This document shows positions 9,369 to 18,738 of a stretch of 59,426 nucleotides of DNA, piece by piece; the first letter of the stretch is position 1; the number at the start of each line of letters is the position of its first letter. Source of the stretch: Dehalococcoidia bacterium. Lineage in GTDB: Bacteria; Chloroflexota; Dehalococcoidia; Lucifugimonadales; Lucifugimonadaceae. Location: positions 1 to 59,426 of the forward strand of contig PBVQ01000003.1 in NCBI GenBank assembly GCA_002728715.1, given 5' to 3'. Position numbers and translations under genes: made by a program. Under the pieces are notes generated by a model. The model saw only the letters and a list, made by a program, of their open reading frames with translations, was not told the DNA's origin and did not search any database.

Positions 9369-12140
9369 ATGAAATTTTACACCAAAGATACATTAAGGCA
9401 AACATTTCTAGATTTTTTCAAAGAAAAAAAACATTCAATTTTGCCATCATCCTCATTGATTCCGGCAAACGACCCTACGTTGTTACTAATCAATTCTGGT
9501 ATGGCACAATTCAAGTCATACTTTTCAGGAGAAAAAATACCACCTAATCGAAGAATCACAACCTCACAAAAATGCTTCAGAACTACAGACATAGAAGAAG
9601 TTGGAGATAATACTCATCTAACTATGTTTGAAATGTTAGGTAATTTTAGTTTTGGTGATTATTTTAAAAAAGAAGCATGTTCATGGGCACTAGAGCTTAT
9701 GACAGAAAAACTTAATTTAGACATAGAAAAAATATATATTACAGTTTATAAAACAGATGATGAAGCTGAAAAAATTTGGCTAGATCTAGGTATTCCAAAG
9801 GAAAGAATATATAGGTTTGGTGACGAAGATAATTGGTGGGGGCCGGCAGGAGATGAAGGTGTGTGTGGTCCTAGTAGTGAGATAAATTATTATTTAGGAT
9901 TAGATGAAAACATCCCTCCAAAAAATGATCCAAAAAGAAAAGAAAAATGGGGACCAAATCTTCATGATGATTTCATTGAATTGTATAACTTAGTTTTCAC
10001 TCAATATTATAGAGATAAAAATGGCAACGATACTATTTTACCTAACAAAAATATAGATACTGGAATGGGACTAGAAAGAATGTTAGCAGTTCTTCAAAAT
10101 GTTGATAATGTATATGAAACAGATGTCTTTATACCTATAATAAAAACTGTTGAAAAATATTCAGATATTATGTGGGGGAGAAGTGAAGAAACTGATGAAG
10201 CTATAAGAGTAGTTGCAGAGCACGCTAGGTCAGCATCATTTCTTATAGGGGATGGAGTGTCTCCTAGTAATACTGGTAGAGGCTATGTACTTAGAAGATT
10301 AATTAGAAGAGGAATGTTGTTCGCTAAAAAATTAAATCTTTTAGACTCCACGCTTTCTTCATTAGTTGATGTGATAAGCAGAGAGATGGGAGAATACTAC
10401 CCAGAATTAGTTGATAATAAAAACTTTATTATTGAAGTCATATCTAAAGAAGAAGAGAATTTTAGTAAAACTTTGTCTAATGGACAATCAGTATTAGATG
10501 GAATGATTAATTTTAGAATAAAAAATAAAAACAGAGAATCTTCAGATAATTTCTCTAAAGGCTTAAAAATTGCAGCAAATGAATCTAAAAAATCAAATGC
10601 GAAAAACTTTGATAAATCATTAACAGGTAGAGAGGCTTTTATTCTTTATGATACTTATGGATATCCTGTTGAAATTACAATTGAAGTAGCAAAACAAAAT
10701 AATTTAGATCTTGATATAGATAGTTTCTACAAAGAGCTTGAAAATCAGAAAAAAGTTTCAAAAGAAAAAAGTGATCAATTTAATAAAAGTCAAAATTTAG
10801 AAATCTTTAAACATTTAGATATACCTAGCACCAAATTTGTTGGATATGAAAAAACTAATCATAATTCTAAAGTAATCAGTATCATTCATAATGATGAAAT
10901 TGTAGAGTCTATTGAAGAAGAATCTAATGCCCGAATAATTGTTTCAGAGACTCCATTTTATGCTGAAAGGGGAGGGCAAATTGGTGATAGTGGTTATATG
11001 CATAATGATCAAGTAGATATAGTTATAAATGACACACAATCTCCTTACGGCAATATATCTGTCCATTTTGCAAGTAGCATAAAAGGAAAATTATCTGTTG
11101 GAGACAAGATAAATTTGCAGGTTGATGTTATTAGAAGAGAAAAAATTAAAAGAAATCATACTGCAACCCACTTGTTACAAGCTGCACTAAGAGAAATTCT
11201 TGGCACACATGTGAAACAATCTGGTTCTGTAGTTGAACCTGAAAAGTTAAGATTTGATTTTACTCACTTAAAGCCACTTACTAATGAAGAACTGGTTGAA
11301 ATTCAAAATAGAGTTAACGAAGCAATAAGAGATAATCACAAAGTAAATGTAGATACAACAACATACACAGAAGCTGTAGATGATGGTGCATTAGCATTTT
11401 TTGGAGACACATATGACTCTGACGTTAGAACAATTAAGATTACACCTCCTTGGAGTTATGAATTATGCGGTGGCACTCATATGGATTATACGGGCGGTAT
11501 AGGTAGTTTTATAATTACCTCAGAAACAGGGATAGGTTCTGGGATAAGAAGGTTAGAAGCGATCACTGGTATTACCTCAGAAAAACTAATAATTGAAAAA
11601 TTTAATGTAATGAAAAAAGCAACTAATTTTCTAAAAGTTGCAGACAATGATCTTGTTGATAGAATTATTTCTATTAGCACCAAATTAGTAAATAAAGATA
11701 AAAAAATCTTAGATTTAGAACAACAATTACTTTTTGGATCTCTATCAAATGAAAATGATAACTATTCAGGCGATAAGAAAATTGAAATCAACAAGAAAAT
11801 CATAGATGTTATTATTAGAGAAGTCAAAGCTTCAAACATACAATCTCTAAGACAAACTGGTGATCATTTCAGAGGTGAAAATGAAAATGCATTGATTATT
11901 TTAGGTAGCAACATAGGGGATCAGTCTTATGTAGTTATCATGTGCTCCAATTTCTTAATAGGCAATAATTTTCATGCTGGAGAAATAGCAAAGCAAATTT
12001 CATTATTGATGGATGGTGGAGGTGGCGGTAATAATAAAGTTGCACAAGCAGGGGCAAAAAAACCTGTTGATTTTTCTAAAGTATTAAATCAATGTACTAA
12101 GATTATAAGTAATCAAATAAATAAAAGTGAAAAATCTTGA
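9369..12140 (+). CDS. alaS: Alanyl-tRNA synthetase
   Basis: Charges tRNA-Ala with alanine in the cytoplasm. Class II catalytic motifs are present, including TSQKCFRTTDIEEVG (motif 2 region) and a GRGYVLRRLIRR segment. The editing domain has the zinc-binding HTATH around residue 596 and CGGTH at about 700-704. A C-terminal DHHA1-like segment rich in glycine (MDGGGGGNNK) closes the protein. At 923 aa it is longer than the usual ~875 aa. Part of the excess is a Lys/Asn/Ser-rich insert around residues 380-415, before the conserved FILYDTYGYP. The following ruvX starts inside the stop region (TTGA overlap). Confidence 0.97.
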   Translation: MKFYTKDTLRQTFLDFFKEKKHSILPSSSLIPANDPTLLLINSGMAQFKSYFSGEKIPPNRRITTSQKCFRTTDIEEVGDNTHLTMFEMLGNFSFGDYFKKEACSWALELMTEKLNLDIEKIYITVYKTDDEAEKIWLDLGIPKERIYRFGDEDNWWGPAGDEGVCGPSSEINYYLGLDENIPPKNDPKRKEKWGPNLHDDFIELYNLVFTQYYRDKNGNDTILPNKNIDTGMGLERMLAVLQNVDNVYETDVFIPIIKTVEKYSDIMWGRSEETDEAIRVVAEHARSASFLIGDGVSPSNTGRGYVLRRLIRRGMLFAKKLNLLDSTLSSLVDVISREMGEYYPELVDNKNFIIEVISKEEENFSKTLSNGQSVLDGMINFRIKNKNRESSDNFSKGLKIAANESKKSNAKNFDKSLTGREAFILYDTYGYPVEITIEVAKQNNLDLDIDSFYKELENQKKVSKEKSDQFNKSQNLEIFKHLDIPSTKFVGYEKTNHNSKVISIIHNDEIVESIEEESNARIIVSETPFYAERGGQIGDSGYMHNDQVDIVINDTQSPYGNISVHFASSIKGKLSVGDKINLQVDVIRREKIKRNHTATHLLQAALREILGTHVKQSGSVVEPEKLRFDFTHLKPLTNEELVEIQNRVNEAIRDNHKVNVDTTTYTEAVDDGALAFFGDTYDSDVRTIKITPPWSYELCGGTHMDYTGGIGSFIITSETGIGSGIRRLEAITGITSEKLIIEKFNVMKKATNFLKVADNDLVDRIISISTKLVNKDKKILDLEQQLLFGSLSNENDNYSGDKKIEINKKIIDVIIREVKASNIQSLRQTGDHFRGENENALIILGSNIGDQSYVVIMCSNFLIGNNFHAGEIAKQISLLMDGGGGGNNKVAQAGAKKPVDFSKVLNQCTKIISNQINKSEKS

Positions 12141-12589
12141 GTATTCAACATAATAATCGAATTCTAGGGATAGATTACGGGGAGAAACGCTTAGGGATAG
12201 CAATCAGCGATGATACAAATACAATAGCCACACCTTTAAAATACATAGATAACAATAAAGAAATTCTTAGTAGACTTAATAAATTAATAAATAAATATAA
12301 CATAAAAACTTTGGTGGTCGGATTACCAATTAATCTCGATGGATCGCATAGTAAGTCCTCAAAAAAAGTTCTAAAATTTTGCAAGTATATAAAAAAAGAA
12401 TTAGATATTATTGTTCATACTACAGATGAAAGGCTATCTAGTGTAGAAGCCGAAAATAAATTGAGAGAATCTGGGAGATCGCCAAATATGTTTAGAAATC
12501 TTGATAGAGGTATAATTGATTCTGCTTCTGCAGCAATAATTTTAGATTCATTCATACAAAAAAAGGAACCCAAACTATATGAGAAATAA
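12137..12589 (+). CDS. ruvX: RuvX/YqgF-family RNase H-fold nuclease
   Basis: A putative Holliday-junction resolvase or pre-16S rRNA nuclease of the RNase H fold. Supporting motifs are ILGIDYGEKRLGIAISD at the N-terminus (first catalytic Asp), VVGLPINLDG in the middle, and DERLSSVEA, with a final Asp in the C-terminal IDSASA segment. The length, 150 aa, is typical. The TTG start overlaps the alaS stop by 4 nt. The alaS-yqgF neighbourhood is common in bacteria. The 3' end overlaps aroE by 11 nt. Confidence 0.92.
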   Translation: MSIQHNNRILGIDYGEKRLGIAISDDTNTIATPLKYIDNNKEILSRLNKLINKYNIKTLVVGLPINLDGSHSKSSKKVLKFCKYIKKELDIIVHTTDERLSSVEAENKLRESGRSPNMFRNLDRGIIDSASAAIILDSFIQKKEPKLYEK

Positions 12590-13421
12590 TATTGGAGTGA
12601 TGGGACATCCAATAAATCATAGTATGTCTCCAGTTTTCCAGCAAGCTGCCTTAGATTATTTAGGGAATAAAAATATTTTTGAAAAATGGGATGTTCATCC
12701 TGAAAAATTAGAAGAAAAAATCAAGTCTTTTAGAAAAGAATCTTTTATTGCTTCATGTGTCACATTACCTCACAAACAGAATATTATTCCCTTAATTGAC
12801 GAATTATCTGATTCGGCTAAAGCTATAGGAGCAGTTAATTGGATATACAATAAAAATAATAAACTACTAGGAGACAATACAGATTCCTCAGGTTTTATTA
12901 GATCACTAACAGAAAAATATAATTTCCTACCAAAGGATAAAACAGCTTTAGTTTTTGGTGCAGGTGGAGCCTCTAGAGCAATTATTTACGGGCTAATAAA
13001 ATCTAATGTAAAAAAAATCATACTATGTAATAGAAATTATGATAAAGCTAATGTTATTTCAAGAGAATTATCTACAAATAAAGTAAAGATAGAACCAATT
13101 TTATTTAATAGAGACTCATTAGCTAATTATGCTCCTTATACAGACATCATAATAAATACAACATCTTTAGGGATGGCAGGAGGCCCTGCTCCTACAACTA
13201 CTCCTATTTCATCTGAATTAATTTCATCTAACACCTTCGGTTACGACATAGTCTACTCGCCTCTAATAACTCCCTTTATAAAAGAATTTGAAAAGTCAGG
13301 TGCAGAATATGGGACTGGGCTTAGTATGCTTTTGTATCAAGGTGTAGAAGGAATAGAAAAAGCACTAAATACAAAAGCTCCAATAAATGTTATGCAAAAA
13401 GCATTAGATGCTTTATCATAG
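12579..13421 (+). CDS. aroE: Shikimate dehydrogenase
   Basis: Reduces 3-dehydroshikimate to shikimate with NADPH, the fourth step of the shikimate pathway. Typical features are the substrate-binding NHSMSP near residue 13, the catalytic Lys in TLPHK, and an Asn/Asp pair (GAVNW, GDNTDSSG). The NADPH-binding GAGGASRAI and the downstream NTTSLGM are also present. The length, 280 aa, is normal. It is the first gene of an aroE-aroC-aroK-aroB cluster and starts inside the end of ruvX. Confidence 0.96.
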   Translation: MRNNIGVMGHPINHSMSPVFQQAALDYLGNKNIFEKWDVHPEKLEEKIKSFRKESFIASCVTLPHKQNIIPLIDELSDSAKAIGAVNWIYNKNNKLLGDNTDSSGFIRSLTEKYNFLPKDKTALVFGAGGASRAIIYGLIKSNVKKIILCNRNYDKANVISRELSTNKVKIEPILFNRDSLANYAPYTDIIINTTSLGMAGGPAPTTTPISSELISSNTFGYDIVYSPLITPFIKEFEKSGAEYGTGLSMLLYQGVEGIEKALNTKAPINVMQKALDALS

Positions 13422-13439
13422 TAATGTAGGTGATTAATT

Positions 13440-14621
13440 ATGTCAAAACTTAGATACTTAACTTCTGGAGAATCTCATGGACAAGGCTTAACAGTTATTG
13501 TTGAAGGTATACCAGCTGATCTTAATATTTCTGAAAATTATATTGAACATCATATGGCAAGAAGGCAAAAGGGGTATGGATCGGGAGGAAGAATGAAAAT
13601 TGAAAAAGATAAAGCTTTAATTAAATCTGGTGTACGCCATGGAAAAACACTTGGATCTCCTATAGCTTTATGGATAGAAAATAAGGATTTTGAAAACTGG
13701 AATGAAGCAATGTCTATTGAGGAAGTACCCGATGATGTTGACAAAAAAGTTTTCACTAAGGTAGTTCCAGGTCATGCTGATTTTCCTGGAGCTCTTAAGT
13801 ACAATCAAACAGACCTTAGAAATATATTAGAAAGAGCAAGCGCTAGAGAAACTGCATCAAGAGTAGCTGCCGGTTCAATCGCTAGGAAATTCTTAGAATT
13901 TTTTGGCATATCTATTCATTCAAGAGTTATATCTATTGGCTCAGAAAGCTCTCAAAAACTTAATTATGAAAATATAGATTGGGAGTTTATTGAAAGCTCT
14001 GAAGTTCGTGCAAATGATCTTGAGTCTGAAGTAAAATTTAAAAAAGAAATAGACTTAGCCAAGTCTCAAAGAACAACCGTTGGAGGAATTTTTCAAATAA
14101 TTACATACGGTGTCCCCGTTGGCCTAGGAAGTCATGTTCACTGGGACAGAAAATTAGATGGGCAAATAGGACAATCTATACTTAGTATAAATGCAGTAAA
14201 AGGTGTAGAAATTGGAAATGGGTTTGAAAACACTACAAAAAAAGGTAAAGATGTTCATGATGTAATCATACCTGATAAAAATAACGTAAAAAACTTCAAG
14301 CATATTTCTAATCATGCAGGTGGAATTGAGGGTGGTATGACTAATGGAGAACCAATAATTGTAAATGTGGCAATCAAACCTATAGCCACTATGACAAAAC
14401 CACTTCCTTCAGTTGATATAAATACAGGAGAAATAGTTGAAGCTGCCTATAATAGAAGCGATATTTGTCAAGTTTCTCGTGCATGTCCAATAGGAGAATC
14501 AATGATTGCACTAACACTAGCTAATTCTTTTTTGGAAAAATTTGGAGGTGACTCAATGTTAGAAATCCAAACAAATTACACAAGTTTTATAAAAACACAC
14601 AAAAACTTTGGTAGTAAGTAG
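13440..14621 (+). CDS. aroC: Chorismate synthase
   Basis: Converts 5-enolpyruvylshikimate-3-phosphate to chorismate using reduced FMN. Signature segments are visible: GESHGQGL near residue 11, RRQKGYGSGGRM, a RASARETASRVAAG block in the centre, and a GGIEGGMTNGEP motif near residue 298. At 393 aa it matches the longer bacterial forms. The next gene begins with GTG on the last base of this stop codon. Its product feeds aromatic amino acids and, through MqnA (52275-53060), menaquinone. Confidence 0.97.
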   Translation: MSKLRYLTSGESHGQGLTVIVEGIPADLNISENYIEHHMARRQKGYGSGGRMKIEKDKALIKSGVRHGKTLGSPIALWIENKDFENWNEAMSIEEVPDDVDKKVFTKVVPGHADFPGALKYNQTDLRNILERASARETASRVAAGSIARKFLEFFGISIHSRVISIGSESSQKLNYENIDWEFIESSEVRANDLESEVKFKKEIDLAKSQRTTVGGIFQIITYGVPVGLGSHVHWDRKLDGQIGQSILSINAVKGVEIGNGFENTTKKGKDVHDVIIPDKNNVKNFKHISNHAGGIEGGMTNGEPIIVNVAIKPIATMTKPLPSVDINTGEIVEAAYNRSDICQVSRACPIGESMIALTLANSFLEKFGGDSMLEIQTNYTSFIKTHKNFGSK

Positions 14622-15163
14622 TGAATTCTCAAAAAAATAATATTATTTTTTTGATTGGATTACCTGGTTCTGGAAAAACTCATATTGGTAATTTACTCTC
14701 TGAAAGTATGTCATGGAATTTTATAGATATGGATGATCATATAGAAAAATATACAAAAAATACAATTAGTGATATTTTTAAAAATTTTGGAGAAACACAT
14801 TTTAGAAAAATTGAATTTGAAACACTGCAAAACCTAAAGAGCTTAAAAAAAACTATAATATCTACTGGTGGTGGATGCGTAGTGAGCGATAAAAATAAAT
14901 CTATCATAAAAAATTCAGGCACAGTAATTTGGTTAAAAGCCGAACCTGAAACATTACATAATAGACTGAATAATAAAAATCAAAAAAATATAAGACCTCT
15001 TTTAGGTAAAAATATAACCCTTGATAAAATTATTAATTTATCGAAGGAAAGAAAAAATCATTATATTATTGCTGATTTGACTATAAACACCGACAATAAA
15101 ACTACTAACGCTGTAAAAGATGAAATCATAAAGTTTTTAAGGAGAAATAATATTGAGTACTAA
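14621..15163 (+). CDS. aroK: Shikimate kinase
   Basis: Phosphorylates shikimate to shikimate-3-phosphate with ATP. The Walker A loop GLPGSGKTHIG sits near residues 13-23. The substrate-binding DMDD follows shortly after, then the STGGGCV segment and a lid-region arginine in the RPLLG motif. The length, 180 aa, is normal. The gene starts with GTG at 14621, overlapping the aroC stop by one base. It overlaps aroB by 11 nt at its 3' end. Confidence 0.95.
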   Translation: MNSQKNNIIFLIGLPGSGKTHIGNLLSESMSWNFIDMDDHIEKYTKNTISDIFKNFGETHFRKIEFETLQNLKSLKKTIISTGGGCVVSDKNKSIIKNSGTVIWLKAEPETLHNRLNNKNQKNIRPLLGKNITLDKIINLSKERKNHYIIADLTINTDNKTTNAVKDEIIKFLRRNNIEY

Positions 15164-16250
15164 AACAATAAAAGTAAGTACAAAAAATGAGTCCTACAAT
15201 GTAATAATAGGCCTAAATATGATTTCAGAATTAGGAGTTGAAATAAAAAAAATAGGGTTACCAGGTAAAGCTTTCATTATTATAGATAAAGCACTGTTTC
15301 CTGACCCTGCTCGTGAAATCCAAGAATCATTAGAAAAAAATAATTATGAAACCAAAATATTAAATATCGAAATAGATGAATCCAAAAAGAATATTGACAC
15401 TGTTAACGTAATTTATGAATGGCTTGAATCTTCAAAAATGGAACGAAGCGACTTTATAATTTCAGTTGGAGGTGGAGTAACAGGTGATTTAGTTGGTTTT
15501 GTAGCATCAACTTGGGTTAGAGGAGTTAATTTAATACATGTCCCATCAACCCTTATTGCTATGGTAGACTCTTCTATAGGTGGGAAAACTGGATACAATA
15601 CAAAAAATGGGAAAAATTTAGTAGGAGCATTTTACCAACCAAAACTTGTTTTTCAAGATATTAATTTTCTGAAAACATTACCTGATAGAGAGATTAGTGC
15701 TGGATGGGCTGAACTTATAAAGCACAGTCTAATTTATGATAAAAAATTATTTGATCATTTTTATCAAAATCACTCTGATATCAAAAACCTAAATAATATT
15801 AACTCAATAGAAGCTATCTCAAAAAGTGTTGAAATAAAAGCAAAAATTGTTTCAGAGGATATAAATGAAAAAGATCAAAAAAGAATTTTACTTAATTATG
15901 GTCATACAACAGGTCATGCACTGGAATCAATAACTAATTACAAAAAACTTTTACATGGTGAAGCTGTATCATTGGGAATGATGGTCGCTGGTAATATTTC
16001 ATACTTAATGGGGCTTTTGAGTTATGATAATCTACAAATCCAAAAAAATATTCTCGAAAAATATTCTCTTCCGACTTTCATTAGTGAAAACTTAAGTATA
16101 AATACTATTATAGATCTGACTAAGAATGATAAAAAAAGTAAGTCAGGAAAAATCAATTGGATTTTATTAGAGGATATAGGCAAACCTACAATTAGAAATG
16201 ATGTACCTGATGAGATGGTAATTAAGTCCCTTGAAAGTATATTTATCTAG
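15153..16250 (+). CDS. aroB: 3-dehydroquinate synthase
   Basis: Cyclises DAHP to 3-dehydroquinate with NAD and a divalent metal. The NAD-binding GGGVTGDLVGFVAS and the following DSSIGGKTG segment are diagnostic. The metal ligands include the Glu in GWAELIKHS and His residues in GHTTGHALE and LLHGEA. The length, 365 aa, is normal. The start is TTG at 15153. No DAHP synthase, type I/II dehydroquinase or AroA is encoded in this window. The 3' end overlaps the convergent CysO-like gene by 8 nt. Confidence 0.96.
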   Translation: MSTKTIKVSTKNESYNVIIGLNMISELGVEIKKIGLPGKAFIIIDKALFPDPAREIQESLEKNNYETKILNIEIDESKKNIDTVNVIYEWLESSKMERSDFIISVGGGVTGDLVGFVASTWVRGVNLIHVPSTLIAMVDSSIGGKTGYNTKNGKNLVGAFYQPKLVFQDINFLKTLPDREISAGWAELIKHSLIYDKKLFDHFYQNHSDIKNLNNINSIEAISKSVEIKAKIVSEDINEKDQKRILLNYGHTTGHALESITNYKKLLHGEAVSLGMMVAGNISYLMGLLSYDNLQIQKNILEKYSLPTFISENLSINTIIDLTKNDKKSKSGKINWILLEDIGKPTIRNDVPDEMVIKSLESIFI

Positions 16251-16527
16251 TTTGTCCGCCAGCTACAGCTGGGACTATAGTGATTTCTTCGTTGCCTGAA
16301 AGTTTAGTAGCTAAACCTTCCAGGTATTTTACATCTTCACCATTAACATAAATATTAACAAAGCCAAAAATATCACCTGTAGAATCAATTAATCTATCAT
16401 AGATACCTGAATAAGATTTATCCATATTTATTATAAGATCCTTAATATTTTCACCATTTGCTAGCACTGTGGATTCTCCATTAGTAAATTCTCTAAGTGG
16501 TGTTGGTATTTTAATTTTTATAGTCAT
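16243..16527 (-). CDS. CysO/MoaD-like ubiquitin-fold sulfur-carrier protein with a tail after Gly-Gly
   Basis: A small beta-grasp protein of the MoaD/ThiS family. The C-terminal half closely follows mycobacterial CysO: a FVNIYVN segment and the ending VPAVAGG. Such proteins carry sulfur as a C-terminal thiocarboxylate for cysteine, thiamine or molybdopterin synthesis. Here the Gly-Gly at residues 90-91 is followed by Gln-Thr-Arg before the stop, so the carrier would need trimming before activation. The tail is encoded in the overlap with the convergent aroB gene. No activating E1-like enzyme, CysM or Mec protease is nearby, so the pathway is unassigned. Confidence 0.85.
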   Translation of the reverse strand: MTIKIKIPTPLREFTNGESTVLANGENIKDLIINMDKSYSGIYDRLIDSTGDIFGFVNIYVNGEDVKYLEGLATKLSGNEEITIVPAVAGGQTR

Positions 16528-16559
16528 GTATTATCTTTCGTATCTATGGTAACAAAAAT

Positions 16560-17450
16560 TTATACTAAACTTACAATAATAATAGTGCCAAAAAATATCA
16601 AAATGATACCTATAACTCTCATTTTTTCTAATTTTTCTCTGAGAAAAAACCAACCAAACATAGCACCAATTACAACTCCTATCTCTCTCATTGGAGCGAT
16701 AAGACTAACTTGAGATATCTGCAAAGCACTTAGGATAAATACGTAAGATAAAAAAGAAAACAGTGCTCCTAATGAATTTCTCAACAAGTTTTCTCTTAAG
16801 ATTTTCTTGATCGAAACATGACTATAGTTATATTTATAAACTCCTAGGCCTGCACCTACACTACCCAAACACATTGCAGACATATAAAATAATGGATCTA
16901 CATATTTCACACCTTGTTTATCCCAAACTGAGTAAGCGGATACGGTTAAACCGGTAAGAAGAGAGTATACAAATGCTCTGGATTTCAGAAATTGCCTCCC
17001 CTGAATAGAATGAAAAACTAAAAAAATATTACTTTTTTTATTACCTCCAACTAATAAGACTCCAACAAATATTGAAAAAATAGACACTAAGCCCAAAAAG
17101 TTAATCTCTTCATTTAAAATTGTTACGCCTAATATCGGAATTAATCCTATACCAAGTCCTCTAGCTATAGGGTATACGAATGATAATTCTCCGTGTTTGT
17201 ATGATTTACCTAGAAAGATAAAATACAATATATGAATAATTGAAGTTCCAATTATAAAAATCCACCCTATTAAATCTGGTATTTCTGATATTAGAAAATA
17301 TATAAAAATAATTGGCAAAGAAATAAATCCTCTAAATATATGGATTACAGAATTGGATAACTCAGGATCTTTAGATCCACGAATAAAAAAATTCCATGAT
17401 GCGTGGAGAAGAGCAGAGAATAAAACTAAAATTATTGCTAATGAGTTCAA
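16560..17450 (-). CDS. EamA/DMT-superfamily transporter
   Basis: An integral membrane protein of about ten hydrophobic helices arranged as two EamA repeats, 296 aa. A helix ending in an Arg/Glu-containing loop (PMREIGVVIGAMFGW) and the closing FFLREKL segment are typical of drug/metabolite exporters and sugar or amino-acid permeases of this superfamily. The substrate is unknown. It lies 9 nt downstream of the enolase-superfamily gene on the same strand, so it may move the substrate or product of that enzyme; this is inferred from position only. Confidence 0.87.
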   Translation of the reverse strand: MNSLAIILVLFSALLHASWNFFIRGSKDPELSNSVIHIFRGFISLPIIFIYFLISEIPDLIGWIFIIGTSIIHILYFIFLGKSYKHGELSFVYPIARGLGIGLIPILGVTILNEEINFLGLVSIFSIFVGVLLVGGNKKSNIFLVFHSIQGRQFLKSRAFVYSLLTGLTVSAYSVWDKQGVKYVDPLFYMSAMCLGSVGAGLGVYKYNYSHVSIKKILRENLLRNSLGALFSFLSYVFILSALQISQVSLIAPMREIGVVIGAMFGWFFLREKLEKMRVIGIILIFFGTIIIVSLV

Positions 17451-17459
17451 TCCAAATCT

Positions 17460-18638
17460 TTAGCCTGCTAAATTAAATTTATCTACTGTGTGATTATTTA
17501 TCCAATCCCAATCAAGTTCAACACCAATTCCATATCCATCAGGAGCAAAAACATTTCCATTTTTATCTACTGCATCAAGTTCATCGCTATAATCTTTATA
17601 TACTTTTGACCATACATTAAATTTATTTAACTTTGGATGAACTAAGCCCAGTTCATAAAAATTAGTATTTTTTATTGAAGACATTATATGTCTATGCACA
17701 GGGCCAGGTCCATGAAGTTCTACATCAAGACCAAACCCTTCTGTTGCATGAGCTATTTTCATAGTTCCAGTTATACCTCCATCTTGATAAGCACCAGCTC
17801 TGACATAATCCGTTGATTCCGATAAAATGAAATCTACATGTTGTTCTAAAAATCTTATATGTTCTGTTTGCAGTATTGGAGTATTAATCATTTGACGTAA
17901 TTTTCTGTGAGCAAATTGTGAAACACCTCCATCTGCATACGGATCTTCAAGCCAGAAAAATTTAGCTTCATCACAAGCCCTCCCAATTCTTAGGGCATCT
18001 CCAAAATTTTTTATTTCACAAGCTGGATCAATCAGAAGATCAAGTTTGTTCTCAAAATTCTTTCCTAGTAATAACACATTTTTAATTTCTCTATCTATAT
18101 CGTTTCTAGCAAGCCCCCAACCGTGGACCTTAAATGCTTTATAACCTAACTCTAAACATTCTTGCGCAAAATCACTAAAGTCTTGAGGTGTTCCCAATCC
18201 ACCATTTTCATCTCCATGAAGAGTAGACGCATATGCTTTCAAAGGTATTTTTTCTCCTCCAAGAAGCCTATAAATAGGCTCTTCATAAATTTTTCCTGCT
18301 ATATCCCACAAACAAATATCAACATAACTATTAGCAGCATTTAATGATTGCCTCATACCTCTCTTGATATCCTTGTAAATTTCTTCTCTGGATAATGGGT
18401 TTTTTCCTATTAGATAGTTTGATACAGATTGAATCTCAGCCACATCAACTCCTGCATTCATAGGATATTCTCCTACTATACCTTGGTCAGTATGCACCTG
18501 GAGTATAGCTGCTTTTTGTTTCTTTTTTGAGCCAGGATCATATACTTGATTAAAAGTATTATAATCTGTACCGAGATTTAATGACTCCCATTCAAAAATA
18601 ACAACAGAAATTTTATTTATTTTTGGATATTTTTTCAT
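17460..18638 (-). CDS. Enolase-superfamily enzyme (mandelate racemase/muconate lactonizing type)
   Basis: A 392-aa enolase-superfamily protein, probably a sugar-acid dehydratase or racemase. The metal-binding Asp is in LLIDPACE, the first Glu in WLEDPY and a second Glu in LQTEH. A histidine in the HGPGP region may act as base. The usual KxK motif at the end of the second barrel strand reads KVH (Lys-x-His). This differs from classic mandelate racemases and matches one of the acid-sugar dehydratase-like branches. The product cannot be named. It is divergent from a cassette encoding a mutarotase-like protein, an aldo/keto reductase and an amidohydrolase. Confidence 0.87.
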   Translation of the reverse strand: MKKYPKINKISVVIFEWESLNLGTDYNTFNQVYDPGSKKKQKAAILQVHTDQGIVGEYPMNAGVDVAEIQSVSNYLIGKNPLSREEIYKDIKRGMRQSLNAANSYVDICLWDIAGKIYEEPIYRLLGGEKIPLKAYASTLHGDENGGLGTPQDFSDFAQECLELGYKAFKVHGWGLARNDIDREIKNVLLLGKNFENKLDLLIDPACEIKNFGDALRIGRACDEAKFFWLEDPYADGGVSQFAHRKLRQMINTPILQTEHIRFLEQHVDFILSESTDYVRAGAYQDGGITGTMKIAHATEGFGLDVELHGPGPVHRHIMSSIKNTNFYELGLVHPKLNKFNVWSKVYKDYSDELDAVDKNGNVFAPDGYGIGVELDWDWINNHTVDKFNLAG

Positions 18639-18660
18639 TGCTTTCCTACTTAGACTGAAA

Positions 18661-18682
18661 TGTAAATTACGTATATACTACA
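18661..18682. promoter_or_regulatory. Candidate operator in the divergent control region
   Basis: The 100-bp divergent gap 18639-18738 holds a perfect 8-bp palindrome GTATATAC (18671-18678) inside a wider TGTA-N14-TACA inverted repeat (18661-18682). GT-N-AC half-sites of this kind are used by GntR/FadR-type regulators, but no regulator gene is adjacent, and such short palindromes are frequent in AT-rich DNA. The gap must hold promoters for both directions. Confidence 0.25.
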
Positions 18683-18738
18683 TCAATATAACAAAAAAAT
18701 AAACTAAAATTACTACTTATGATATTTATGGAGAGAAA

